The notes: generated by a model from the sequence alone, not told the origin. 9,185 bases of DNA from Campylobacterales bacterium (GCA_027068245.1 JAMOUF010000159.1:1-9185); one strand, 5' to 3'. Numbered from the stretch's first letter, positions 1 through 7,212 are shown. Translations and numbers: made by a program.

Positions 1-1
1 T

Positions 2-1234
2 CATCTAAGGGAGCTTGTTGAGCTGCAAACAGACGGCGGGCTGAAAACCGGACTTGATATCATAAAAGCCGCTTTGCTGGGTGCCGAGAGTTACGCCTTT
101 GGAACGGGCGTATTGACGATAATCGGATGTAAGATTTTGCGTATATGCCATCTAAACAGATGCACCGTGGGTATCGCCACGCAAAACGAGTTTTTAAGAG
201 AGCACTATGTTGGAACCGTCGACAGACTTATCAACTATTTTACGCTCATAGCCGAGGATGTAAGGGAGATTTTGGCAAAGCTTGGTTACAGAAGGCTGGA
301 GGATATCATCGGCAGAAGCGACCTTTTAAAGGTGGTAGAAAACGATTTTGCCAAAAAGTTCGATTTCAGCCAGGTATTGATGAGGCTCGATGGAGTCGAT
401 ACATGTCAGGTGGAGTCCAATGAGCCATTTGATAAGAACGAGTTTGAAAAAGAGATTTTGAAAGATGTATACGCAGCTATTGAAAATCCCGGTAAAAAGG
501 TGATAATAAACCGTGACATCAGCAACACAAACAGAAGTTTTGGCACGATGATAAGCGGCGAGATTGCCAAGTATTACGGCGACAAGGGCCTTGATGACGG
601 AAATATCACGATAAATCTAAAAGGGGTTGCCGGACAGAGCCTTGGGGCCTTTTTGATAAACGGGGTTAATATCAACATAGTAGGGGCAGCCAACGACTAT
701 GTGGGTAAAGGTATGCACGGGGGTAAAATAGTTATAACTTCCAAATACAAAAACGAGAACCTGAGCCTGGCCGGAAACACCTGTCTATATGGCGCCACCG
801 GCGGAACCCTATTCGTAGCCGGAGAGGTTGGAGAGAGGTTTGCGGTAAGAAACTCCGGGGCTTTGGCTGTGGTCGAGGGCACGGGAGACCATGCCTGCGA
901 ATATATGACAGGCGGTATCATCGTGATTTTAGGAAAGACGGGAATCAACTTCGGAGCCGGTATGACGGGAGGGCTGGCCTTCGTTTACGACGAGGACCAC
1001 ACATTCGTGGAGAAGATCAATCAGGAGCTGATCGAGGCCAGAAGAATCGACATTGACGAATATGACGAGGCCAGACACTACCTTAAAAAACTGCTTCAGG
1101 TCTTTTTTGACGAGAGCGGAAGCGCCAAGGCGAAATATATACTGGATAACTTTAGAATGGAGATCAGAAACTTTTGGATGGTGCGACCTAAAGAGCTTAG
1201 AAAAGTGCCTCTAAACCTTGAGGAGGGAGAATAA
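2..1234 (+). CDS. gltB: Glutamate synthase large subunit (GltB), C-terminal part, 5' end outside window
   Basis: GltB forms L-glutamate from 2-oxoglutarate and glutamine-derived ammonia, working with GltD, which supplies electrons from NADPH. The reading frame is open from base 2, so the 410 visible residues are the C-terminal part of a protein usually near 1,500 residues long. The window enters at the end of the FMN-binding synthase domain (TDGGLKTG, then LGAESYAFGTG). Next comes the 3Fe-4S cluster motif C-x5-C-x4-C at partial residues 43, 49 and 54, with the same spacing as in characterised GltB. From about residue 180 to 370 lies the glycine-rich GXGXG beta-helix domain (for example GVAGQSLGAF and GGKIVI). 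The TAA stop lies one base before the gltD ATG, so the two subunits are surely co-transcribed. The N-terminal amidotransferase domain is not visible. Family assignment is very secure. Confidence 0.97.
   Translation, partial: HLRELVELQTDGGLKTGLDIIKAALLGAESYAFGTGVLTIIGCKILRICHLNRCTVGIATQNEFLREHYVGTVDRLINYFTLIAEDVREILAKLGYRRLEDIIGRSDLLKVVENDFAKKFDFSQVLMRLDGVDTCQVESNEPFDKNEFEKEILKDVYAAIENPGKKVIINRDISNTNRSFGTMISGEIAKYYGDKGLDDGNITINLKGVAGQSLGAFLINGVNINIVGAANDYVGKGMHGGKIVITSKYKNENLSLAGNTCLYGATGGTLFVAGEVGERFAVRNSGALAVVEGTGDHACEYMTGGIIVILGKTGINFGAGMTGGLAFVYDEDHTFVEKINQELIEARRIDIDEYDEARHYLKKLLQVFFDESGSAKAKYILDNFRMEIRNFWMVRPKELRKVPLNLEEGE
1221..1226 (+). promoter_or_regulatory. Ribosome binding site that fixes the gltD start
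   Basis: AGGAGG at the very end of gltB lies 9 nt before ATG 1236. It supports that ATG over the in-frame TTG at 1218, which would sit upstream of the site and extend the protein with residues not typical of GltD. Confidence 0.85.
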
Positions 1235-1235
1235 T

Positions 1236-2615
1236 ATGCAAAATTTTATCTTTAACGAAAGAATAGAGCCGAAAAAGAAGCCGGTAAATATTAGAATAAA
1301 AAATTTCAGCGAGATTTATGAGATATACAATCCGAACGAGGCCAGCGTCCAGGCTGACAGATGCGTGCAGTGCGGCGATCCATACTGCCACAACAGCTGC
1401 CCTCTTCACAACTTTATCCCCCACTGGCTAAAAACCGTGGCAGAGAGGGATATAGAGCTGGCCTTTAAGATCTCCAACGAATCCTCTCCCTTTCCAGAGA
1501 TTATGGGAAGGGTCTGCCCCCAGGACAGGCTGTGCGAGGGGGCTTGCACCCTAAACGAGGGATATGGTGCCATTACCATCGGAGCCATAGAGACCTTTAT
1601 AACCGAAGAGGGGATAAAAAAGGGCCTAAGGCCGGAGTTTTCAGAGAAAAAGAGCGGTAAGAAAGTAGCCATTATAGGCAGTGGCCCGGCGGGGCTTAGC
1701 TGTGCTACATATCTTTTGCGTTTTGGCATAGAGCCTCATATCTACGAGAGGGCCGACAGACCGGGCGGCCTTATGACATACGGCATACCGAACTTCAAGC
1801 TTGACAAGAGGGTGGTCCAAAGAAGAATCGACTGGCTAAAAGAGGCGGGAGCCCAGTTCAATTTGGGTATAGAAGTTGGGAAAAACCTTGAGTTTGAGGA
1901 GCTATTGGAAGGGTATGACGCCATTTTCATAGGTATTGGAGCCACCAAGCCAAGAAGGGCCGGCATCGAGAACGAGGATGCCAAGGGGGCTTTTATGGCG
2001 ATGGACTTTTTGGTAAATATCCAAAAGAAGCTCTTTGGTGAGGAGTATAACAAGGAGCTGGAGGCAAAAGAGAAGAAGGTTGTGGTAATTGGTGGTGGAG
2101 ATACCGCTATGGACTGTGTAAGAACGGCCATAAGAGAGGGAGCCACAAAAGCGGTCTGCGCATACAGAAGAGATGCGGCCAGTATGCCAGGAAGCAGAAA
2201 AGAGGTGAAAAATGCCCAGGAGGAGGGCGCTGAATTTATCTATAACGTGGCTCCTACCAGAATTTTGGTTGATGACGAATACAAAGTGGTGGGAGTGGAG
2301 TTTGTAAAGACTATCTCAACTATCACAAAAGATGGCAAAAGAAAACTGGAGATCGTAAAAAACAGCGAGTTTACCATGGAGGCTGATATGGTTATATTTG
2401 CCCTGGGGTTTGAGAACACTCCGTTGGAGTTTCTTGCCAAAAACGGTATAGAGACAAACGAGTGGGGGGCTATAAAGGTGGATGAAAACTATGAGACAAC
2501 AAAACCCGGCGTATATGCCGGCGGGGACTGTTACAGGGGAGCCCATCTGGTAGTAACCGCCTCATATGACGGCAGGGAGGCTGCAAAGAGCATATCCAAG
2601 AGGCTTCTTGGATAG
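1236..2615 (+). CDS. gltD: Glutamate synthase small subunit (GltD), NADPH-dependent
   Basis: GltD is the FAD- and NADPH-binding beta subunit that passes electrons through iron-sulfur clusters to GltB for glutamate synthesis. The protein has 459 residues, close to the usual 450-490. Cysteines C43, C46, C51 and C55 (RCVQCGDPYC..SC) and C94, C100 and C104 (VCPQDRLCEGAC) form the N-terminal 4Fe-4S cluster region. A Rossmann motif GSGPAG at 148-153 binds FAD, and GGGDTAMDC near 286-294 binds NADPH. A final FAD-contact motif, GVYAGGDC, lies near the C-terminus. The start is ATG 1236, preceded by AGGAGG. One base separates it from gltB, and its TAG stop shares its last base with the next gene's GTG. 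The related iron-sulfur subunits of dihydropyrimidine dehydrogenase and sulfide dehydrogenase share this fold, but the adjacent gltB settles the call. Confidence 0.97.
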   Translation: MQNFIFNERIEPKKKPVNIRIKNFSEIYEIYNPNEASVQADRCVQCGDPYCHNSCPLHNFIPHWLKTVAERDIELAFKISNESSPFPEIMGRVCPQDRLCEGACTLNEGYGAITIGAIETFITEEGIKKGLRPEFSEKKSGKKVAIIGSGPAGLSCATYLLRFGIEPHIYERADRPGGLMTYGIPNFKLDKRVVQRRIDWLKEAGAQFNLGIEVGKNLEFEELLEGYDAIFIGIGATKPRRAGIENEDAKGAFMAMDFLVNIQKKLFGEEYNKELEAKEKKVVVIGGGDTAMDCVRTAIREGATKAVCAYRRDAASMPGSRKEVKNAQEEGAEFIYNVAPTRILVDDEYKVVGVEFVKTISTITKDGKRKLEIVKNSEFTMEADMVIFALGFENTPLEFLAKNGIETNEWGAIKVDENYETTKPGVYAGGDCYRGAHLVVTASYDGREAAKSISKRLLG

Positions 2616-3331
2616 TGGAAGATCTGTATAAAGGCTGCCTTAAAGCCTCAAAGGAGCTTTTCAACCTCATCCATACTCCTATGGATGAGAGTTTTTATCT
2701 GTATGAGGGCATAGGAGCCGGGGGGGACAGAAGCTCGAAAATCGACCTTATGGCTGAAGAGATCTATGTCACACACCTAAAACCATTTGGAAAAATAGTC
2801 TCCGAAGAGAGCGGGGAGATTGGCGAGGGTGAGTTTTCCATCATCTTGGATCCGATAGACGGCAGCGACAACCTGCTTTCCAGGTTTCCCTACTTTGGCT
2901 CCTCCGTGGCCGTAAAAAAAGGTGATGAAACCCTGTTTTCGTTTATAGTAAACCTGGCAAACGGCGACTACTTTGTAAAATATGAAAACTGCTACAAAAA
3001 GGGCTCTTTGACAACAGGACGGACAAAGGATGTAAGACTTAACCGTCACTCCAAAGTGGGTCTTTTTGAAAAGGCCTACGCCAATCCGGATATGGTGGAG
3101 GAGTTGAAAAAAGAGTCGCTTAAATTTAGAAGCCCAGGGGCCGTGGCCCTCTCTTTGGCCTATGCGCCCTATGTGAAATTCGTCCTGTTTAAAGGGCCTC
3201 TTAGAGCCTATGACATCGAGGCCGGGCTGCACCAGTGCCAAACCCTTTTTGTTTTTAAAAACCAAGATAGTATAATAGTCTCAAAGGAAAGAGATATCTT
3301 TGAGAGAGTTAAAAAAATATTAAGGGTATAA
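2615..3331 (+). CDS. Inositol monophosphatase family phosphatase (substrate unknown)
   Basis: This is a metal-dependent phosphatase of the superfamily that includes inositol monophosphatase (SuhB), CysQ and some fructose-1,6-bisphosphatases. The visible metal-site residues are the E64-E65 pair in VSEES, the signature DPIDGSDN at 79-86, and the C-terminal aspartate D200 in AYDIEAG, equivalent to the WDxAAG motif. The N-terminal [13 protein letters not shown] matches the family pattern before the first active-site loop. At 238 residues it is somewhat shorter than the usual 250-275 but keeps all the motifs. The start is GTG 2615, which shares one base with the gltD stop; AAGAGG about 11 nt upstream is a weak ribosome site, so translation is probably coupled to gltD. 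A G7 run at 2720-2726 lies in the codons for G36-D38. The substrate (inositol phosphate, PAP or a sugar bisphosphate) cannot be read from sequence. As I recall, Campylobacter has a homologue beside accD (Cj0128c). Confidence 0.88.
   Translation: MEDLYKGCLKASKELFNLIHTPMDESFYLYEGIGAGGDRSSKIDLMAEEIYVTHLKPFGKIVSEESGEIGEGEFSIILDPIDGSDNLLSRFPYFGSSVAVKKGDETLFSFIVNLANGDYFVKYENCYKKGSLTTGRTKDVRLNRHSKVGLFEKAYANPDMVEELKKESLKFRSPGAVALSLAYAPYVKFVLFKGPLRAYDIEAGLHQCQTLFVFKNQDSIIVSKERDIFERVKKILRV
3271..3276 (+). promoter_or_regulatory. Possible internal -10 promoter element ahead of accD
   Basis: A perfect TATAAT lies within the 3' end of the phosphatase gene, 56 nt before the accD ATG. The T-rich stretch CCTTTTTGTTTTT sits just upstream of it. 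Campylobacterota sigma-70 promoters typically have a strong -10 with T-rich periodic DNA in place of a -35 box, so an internal accD promoter is plausible. It lies in coding sequence and could be chance. Confidence 0.3.
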
Positions 3332-3332
3332 A

Positions 3333-4172
3333 ATGGGAATCAGTGATTTGTTTAAGATACGCCGCTCGCAACCCTCAAACGAGGAGAAACCCAGCCACTG
3401 GATAAAATGTCCCGAATGTAATGCGCTAATGTATTATAAAGAGGTGAAGAACAGATACAACGTATGCCCAAAATGCGGATACCACTTCCGGATAGGGGCA
3501 AAAGAGAGGATAGAGCTCCTGGCGGACGAGGGAAGCTTTGTGGAGTATGACGCCTCTTTGGAGCCGGTTGATCCGCTCAAATTCGTTGATAAGAAGAGCT
3601 ATAAAAAAAGAGTTGACGAGAACAGAAAAAAAACAGGCAGGGCAAGCTCCGCTATCAGCGGTGAGTGCACGATCGGGGGCATTCCAACCCAGCTTGTGGT
3701 TTTTGATTTCGCCTTTATGGGCGGCAGTCTTGGAAGCGTGGAAGGTGAGAAGATAGTCAGGGCCGTAGAGAGAGCCATAGAAAAATGGCAGCCTTTGGTA
3801 ATAGTAAGTGCCAGCGGGGGTGCGAGGATGCAGGAGAGCACCTTTAGCCTTATGCAGATGAGCAAGACATGCGCCGCTTTGGCAAAGCTCTCCAAAGAGG
3901 GGCTGCCCTATATATCTGTTTTGACAGATCCCACTATGGGAGGCGTCAGCGCCTCTTTTGCGATGATAGGGGATATCATTATGGCAGAACCTGGAGCATT
4001 GATAGGCTTTGCCGGACAAAGAGTGATAAAACAGACAATAGGGGCGGACCTGCCGGAGGGTTTTCAAAGAAGCGAGTTTTTGCTGGAACACGGGCTTATA
4101 GATATGATCGTCCCAAGAGGGGAGATGAAAGAGAAAATTTCGCATATTCTGGGGGTCTTGCATCATGAATAA
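3333..4172 (+). CDS. accD: Acetyl-CoA carboxylase carboxyltransferase subunit beta (AccD)
   Basis: AccD, with AccA, transfers the carboxyl group from carboxybiotin to acetyl-CoA to give malonyl-CoA, the first committed step of fatty-acid synthesis in the cytoplasm. The 279-residue protein begins with the four-cysteine zinc ribbon C26-P-E-C29 and C45-P-K-C48, almost exactly the E. coli positions. The crotonase-fold carboxyltransferase domain follows, with [11 protein letters not shown] and GGVSASFA, which form the acyl-CoA and oxyanion region, and then GFAGQRVI. The start is ATG 3333, six bases after a TAAGGG ribosome site that overlaps the previous gene's end. The last 8 nt overlap the next gene (ATGAATAA). 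Adenine runs A7 (3603-3609) and A8 (3626-3633) occur in the conserved linker after the zinc ribbon. As is common, accA is not adjacent. The call is secure. Confidence 0.98.
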   Translation: MGISDLFKIRRSQPSNEEKPSHWIKCPECNALMYYKEVKNRYNVCPKCGYHFRIGAKERIELLADEGSFVEYDASLEPVDPLKFVDKKSYKKRVDENRKKTGRASSAISGECTIGGIPTQLVVFDFAFMGGSLGSVEGEKIVRAVERAIEKWQPLVIVSASGGARMQESTFSLMQMSKTCAALAKLSKEGLPYISVLTDPTMGGVSASFAMIGDIIMAEPGALIGFAGQRVIKQTIGADLPEGFQRSEFLLEHGLIDMIVPRGEMKEKISHILGVLHHE

Positions 4173-4758
4173 CATTTACGCCCTGTGCGATATGGATCTT
4201 TTGGAAAGGTTTGGGCTGGAACTTGAGGATTTCGTGGATTTTTCCAACCTCTTCAGGGCGGAGATTTTGCAATACAGGGACAAAAAGGGCTCAATTGAGC
4301 AAAAAAACGAGAATATTCAAAAACTCAGGAAACTTTGGAATAAAACGCTGCTTGTAAACGACGAGATAGCTTTGGCGAGGTTTTGTGACGGAGTTCACAT
4401 AGGCCAGGAGGATCTTTTGAATATTATCGAGAGTTTTGGCGCCAGAAGCAAGGCCGAGGCGCTAACAATCATAAAAAAGATGATGGGTGCGAAAATCATA
4501 GGGCTCTCCACCCACAGCAAGGAGGAGATAGAGGAGGCCAACTCCATGGAACTGGACTATATCGGCCTTGGTGCCTACAGAGCCACCTCCACAAAGGATG
4601 TAAGCGTTGTTTTGGGCGATATGCTGCCAAAACTTGCCGCCCTCTCCAGGCACAGGGTGGTCGCGATCGGCGGAGTAAAGGTCTTTGACTATATTGAGAA
4701 TGTATATTTAAAAGCGGTTGGAAGCGATCTGGTAATAAAAGCTTTGACATATGCATAA
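4165..4758 (+). CDS. thiE: Thiamine phosphate synthase-like protein (ThiE/TenI family)
   Basis: ThiE couples hydroxymethylpyrimidine diphosphate and the thiazole phosphate to make thiamine phosphate. This 197-residue protein has the expected TIM-barrel motifs in order: LQYRDK (35-40, matching Q-x-R-x-K), VND (64-66) and HIGQED (78-83), whose two aspartates normally bind magnesium. IGLSTH (112-117), [14 protein letters not shown] (131-144, the TxTK pyrophosphate loop) and AIGGV (167-171, phosphate binding) follow. These residues make real synthase activity plausible, but it is a divergent member and could be a TenI-type paralogue. No other thiamine gene is nearby. ATG 4165 overlaps accD by 8 nt; the only G-rich sequence upstream, GGGGG at 4151-4155, is rather distant, so translation is probably coupled to accD. 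It overlaps rlmH by 8 nt at its other end. The gene symbol is by family, not proven function. Confidence 0.8.
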   Translation: MNNIYALCDMDLLERFGLELEDFVDFSNLFRAEILQYRDKKGSIEQKNENIQKLRKLWNKTLLVNDEIALARFCDGVHIGQEDLLNIIESFGARSKAEALTIIKKMMGAKIIGLSTHSKEEIEEANSMELDYIGLGAYRATSTKDVSVVLGDMLPKLAALSRHRVVAIGGVKVFDYIENVYLKAVGSDLVIKALTYA

Positions 4759-5206
4759 AGTCTTTGTCTACTCTATAGGTAAAAAAGATGAGAGATGTTA
4801 CGAGGCCATAGCAAAGGAGCTTGTGACAAACGCCAAAAAGTTCGCCCAGATAGAGGTGGTAAACATCTTTGGCAAGAAGATCAACCAGGCTCAAAAGGAG
4901 AGTGAGGCCAAAATGGCTTATGGTGAGGCTTTGAGCCCCTATTTGCTGAAAGACGGTTTAAACGTGGCTCTTCATCCGGATGGAGAGCTGCTTGACAGCT
5001 TTGAGTTCGCAAATCTTCTAAAATCGCCCAAAATCGCCTTTTTTATAGGCGGGGCTTTCGGATTTGAAGAGGGGTTTTTGAAAAAGTGTCAGCGGGTGGT
5101 AAGTCTAAGCCCTCTGACTATGAGCCATAAGATAGCCAAACTCGTTTTGCTGGAGCAGATTTTCAGAGGTTTTAGTATAATAAACAATCATCCATACCAC
5201 AAATAG
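4751..5206 (+). CDS. rlmH: 23S rRNA (pseudouridine1915-N3)-methyltransferase RlmH
   Basis: RlmH (formerly YbeA) is a small SPOUT-class methyltransferase that uses S-adenosylmethionine to methylate pseudouridine 1915 in helix 69 of 23S rRNA. At 151 residues it is close to the E. coli length of 155. The features are ALHPDGELL near 73-81, the SAM-binding loop GGAFG at 100-104, and the knot segment LSPLTMSHKIAKLVLLEQ followed by the near-invariant C-terminal NHPYHK. The start ATG 4751 lies within the end of the thiE-like gene (ATGCATAA) with no visible ribosome site, so translation most likely depends on re-initiation after the upstream gene. An AGGAG for the next gene overlaps its TAG stop. The call is secure. 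Confidence 0.96.
   Translation: MHKVFVYSIGKKDERCYEAIAKELVTNAKKFAQIEVVNIFGKKINQAQKESEAKMAYGEALSPYLLKDGLNVALHPDGELLDSFEFANLLKSPKIAFFIGGAFGFEEGFLKKCQRVVSLSPLTMSHKIAKLVLLEQIFRGFSIINNHPYHK
5176..5181 (+). promoter_or_regulatory. Possible internal -10 element ahead of the membrane-protein gene
   Basis: TATAAT, preceded by TTTTAG, lies near the 3' end of rlmH, 33 nt before the next ATG at 5215. It is made by the codons for the S-I-I stretch of RlmH, so chance is possible. The hexamer and the distance would suit a short-leader promoter. Confidence 0.25.
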
Positions 5207-5209
5207 GAG
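5205..5209 (+). promoter_or_regulatory. Ribosome binding site of the membrane-protein gene
   Basis: AGGAG overlaps the rlmH TAG stop and lies five bases before ATG 5215. It fixes that start. Confidence 0.8.
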
Positions 5210-5214
5210 CAAAT

Positions 5215-6225
5215 ATGAGACTTAAAAGATATATCTTTTTAAGCATCGTGCTGATGCTGGCCGTCGGCGGTTTTGTCTATTCCCAGATCGATACCAACTA
5301 TACCTTCGAGATTTTGGGTATACCCATATCTTTACCTGTTGCGGTATGGGTGGTGATACCGATGTTTATAATGTTTTTGGCCTCTTTTTTCCATATGGCC
5401 TACTACTCCTTCAAAAATTTTCTTGTTTTGAAAAAGTATAGAAAAGATTACGATACGCTGGTGGACTCCTTTGCATACTCCCTTATGAGAGAGCCCAAGC
5501 AGCACGCCTATAAGACTTCCGAGGCGAAAAACCTGGGAAGCGTAAGCGACAAATCCCATATGATACCGGTGGATTTCAAGATCGAGACGAAAGAGGAGAG
5601 GCTTAAAAAGCCTTTGGAATATATAAAAGATATTATAAACGGAATCTATGTGGAGATTGAAGGGTTCAAACTCTCTCCAAAAAACCCGCTTTTGATTAAA
5701 AATATCGAAAACAGACTCAAAGAGGAGCCCACCTACAGCGGAGCCGTATTGAAAGACTGCTCCCAATACCCTGTGGAGCTTTGCAAGAAGAGCCTGAAGA
5801 TCTATATGAAATTCAGCGATATCTCGAAAATCAAAGAGTATGTTGAGCTCTTTGATAAAGAGCTGCTTTTCTATCTGATCGATCTTGCCAAGAGCGAAGA
5901 TTCAAACATAACGCTTCATTATGAAGATATCATCTACATCATCCAGCATATGAAGAGCAAATTCGACGAGAAAGACTATATAGATCTGGCTAAAAAGGTG
6001 AAAGAGTTTATGAGTCCGGATGAGAGACTGAAACTCTTTGAACTGCTTAAAAACAATGACGAGAAGGCGGAAGCGGGATATATCTATACCCTTTTTGATC
6101 TTGAGATGATTGATCGGGCGAAGGAGTTTTTGGAGACCACCCACGAAGATGAGTATCTAAATTTCAAAGCCTATCTGGAACTCAAGGAGTGCGGAAGAAA
6201 CTATCCACTTGATTTATTTGTATAA
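5215..6225 (+). CDS. Uncharacterised two-helix membrane protein with long cytoplasmic helical domain
   Basis: I do not recognise a characterised function. The 336-residue protein begins with two hydrophobic segments, about residues 6-23 and 42-64, separated by a short loop (SQIDTNYTFEI, then LGIPISLP). This hairpin arrangement, with an N-terminal RLKR, resembles the small LapA-type membrane domain. The rest, about 270 residues, is charged, rich in K, E, D and L, and probably mostly alpha-helical. It includes GIYVEIEGFKLSPKNP near 142-157 and repeated helix-turn units from about 190 to 320 that could be a TPR-like or scaffold domain; that is inference only. By the positive-inside rule both ends should be cytoplasmic. 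It has a good ribosome site 8 nt after rlmH and lies in the same operon. From memory, Campylobacter carries a membrane protein of unknown function (Cj0124c) in the same relative place. Confidence 0.85.
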   Translation: MRLKRYIFLSIVLMLAVGGFVYSQIDTNYTFEILGIPISLPVAVWVVIPMFIMFLASFFHMAYYSFKNFLVLKKYRKDYDTLVDSFAYSLMREPKQHAYKTSEAKNLGSVSDKSHMIPVDFKIETKEERLKKPLEYIKDIINGIYVEIEGFKLSPKNPLLIKNIENRLKEEPTYSGAVLKDCSQYPVELCKKSLKIYMKFSDISKIKEYVELFDKELLFYLIDLAKSEDSNITLHYEDIIYIIQHMKSKFDEKDYIDLAKKVKEFMSPDERLKLFELLKNNDEKAEAGYIYTLFDLEMIDRAKEFLETTHEDEYLNFKAYLELKECGRNYPLDLFV

Positions 6226-6227
6226 TT

Positions 6228-6236
6228 TGCTACAAT
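6228..6236 (+). promoter_or_regulatory. Probable extended -10 promoter for the dus gene
   Basis: TGCTACAAT reads as an extended -10 (TG-N-TACAAT) in the 32-nt gap between the membrane-protein gene and dus. A start about 7 nt downstream would leave a leader of roughly 15 nt that still holds the GAGG ribosome site. No -35 is evident, as is usual in this group. A second hexamer, TATAAT at 6221-6226, overlaps the upstream stop codon. Confidence 0.5.
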
Positions 6237-6248
6237 CCCCTTAAAAAC

Positions 6249-6252
6249 GAGG
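6249..6252 (+). promoter_or_regulatory. Ribosome binding site that decides the dus start
   Basis: GAGG (within GAGGTGG) lies five bases before ATG 6258. The in-frame GTG at 6252 overlaps this site and so cannot be served by it, which favours ATG 6258. Confidence 0.7.
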
Positions 6253-6257
6253 TGGAT

Positions 6258-7178
6258 ATGCTGGATTTTTCAAAGCCTCTTTATCTGTTGGCCCCCCTTG
6301 CGGGCTATACTGACCTGCCATTTAGAAGCGTCGTGAAAAAGTTTGGCGCAGATCTTACCATAAGCGAGATGATAAGCTCCAACGCACTGGTATATGACAG
6401 CTTTAAAACATATAAAATGATAGAGAAATCACCCCTTGAAAATCCCTACTTCATACAGATAGCAGGATCCGATCCGGATATAGTAAAAAGGGCTGTAGAG
6501 AGATTAAACAAGGTTGAAGGTGTGGAGGGAATTGACCTAAATTGCGGCTGTCCCGTGCCTAAAGTCGTCAGACAGGGGGCTGGAAGTGCTCTTTTGAAAG
6601 ATCCCGACAGACTTTTTAAAATCGTCGAGACGATAAAAAAAGCCTCCAACAAACGATATACATCGGTAAAAATCAGACTCGGTTTTGAGAGTGACAAGGT
6701 AGTGGAGATCGTAAAAGGGCTTGAGAGTGCCGGGGCAGATTTTATAACGGTTCATGGACGCACAAGAAGTGGCGGGTTTAAATCCAGGGTTGACTACGAG
6801 GCCATCAAAAGGGCCAGGGAGGCCGTAGATATTCCCGTTATCGCCAACGGGGATATAGACTCGTTGGCTAAAGCAAATTGGGTGCTTGAAAATATTACCC
6901 CATACGGGGTCATGATAGGCAGGGGCTCTATCGGCAGGCCCTGGATATTTTATGAGCTGAAAGAGCAAAAAGAGGTTGACGCCCGGATAAAAAAAGAGAT
7001 CATTTTGGAGCATTTTAACCAGATGCTGAACTTCTATGGCCCATACGGGGCGGTTCTGTTTAGAAAACATCTGCATACATACTCAAAAGGCTATTCAAAC
7101 GCGGGAGAGTTCAGGGAGAGAGTAAACCAGCTGAAAGATCCGGATATGATGCAAAAGGCGATAGAGGAGTTTTTTTAG
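6258..7178 (+). CDS. dusB: tRNA-dihydrouridine synthase (Dus family, DusB-like)
   Basis: Dus enzymes use FMN and NADPH to reduce specific uridines in tRNA to dihydrouridine. The 306-residue protein has the standard plan. An FMN-binding TIM barrel starts with LLAPLAGYTDLPFR, then FIQIAGSDP, then the catalytic motif LNCGCPVPKV, whose second cysteine (the one before proline) is the expected proton donor. VHGRTRSGGF follows, then the FMN-phosphate motifs ANGDI and GVMIGRGSIGRPW. The C-terminal helical domain is the usual tRNA-binding part. DusB-like (NifR3-type) is the best family guess; the exact uridine cannot be told from sequence. ATG 6258 is chosen over GTG 6252 on ribosome-site spacing. It has its own probable promoter but may also be read from the upstream operon. 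Its TAG stop overlaps the stop of the opposing gene by 4 nt in all. Confidence 0.93.
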   Translation: MLDFSKPLYLLAPLAGYTDLPFRSVVKKFGADLTISEMISSNALVYDSFKTYKMIEKSPLENPYFIQIAGSDPDIVKRAVERLNKVEGVEGIDLNCGCPVPKVVRQGAGSALLKDPDRLFKIVETIKKASNKRYTSVKIRLGFESDKVVEIVKGLESAGADFITVHGRTRSGGFKSRVDYEAIKRAREAVDIPVIANGDIDSLAKANWVLENITPYGVMIGRGSIGRPWIFYELKEQKEVDARIKKEIILEHFNQMLNFYGPYGAVLFRKHLHTYSKGYSNAGEFRERVNQLKDPDMMQKAIEEFF

Positions 7179-7212
7179 ATCCCGCTGGCTCTTTTTTTAT
7201 ACTCCTCTATCG
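7159..7212. repeat. Perfect 12-bp inverted repeat across the convergent gene ends
   Basis: CGATAGAGGAGT at 7159-7170 is matched by its exact reverse complement ACTCCTCTATCG at 7201-7212, with a 30-nt spacer. The spacer holds T-runs at 7171-7176 (seven T's counting 7170) and 7192-7198. The left arm encodes the end of Dus (AIEEF), and the right arm, read on the other strand, encodes TIEEY near the end of the opposing protein. It could form a hairpin in either transcript, but no T-run follows the right arm on the plus strand, so it is not a standard intrinsic terminator. Confidence 0.8.

Noticed and set aside
3137..3148. GGGGCC-GT-GGCCC palindrome in the phosphatase gene
   Set aside because: The loop would be only two bases and it lies in mid-coding sequence, so a functional hairpin is unlikely.
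3426..4175. A 249-codon open frame on the minus strand opposite accD
   Set aside because: It lies wholly antisense to a certain accD, has an odd composition rich in H, Y, C and F, has no recognisable domain, and has no place in the operon. It is a by-product of the accD codon pattern.
6537..7076. A 179-codon minus-strand open frame inside dus, and a similar 162-codon one at 2777-3265 inside the phosphatase gene
   Set aside because: Both are antisense to well-supported genes, show no family motifs, and are best explained as frame shadows.
7170..7200. Possible intrinsic terminator between dus and the opposing gene, based on the two T7 runs
   Set aside because: No GC-rich stem can be formed from the sequence directly before either T-run; the only good pairing is the wider 12-bp repeat, reported separately.
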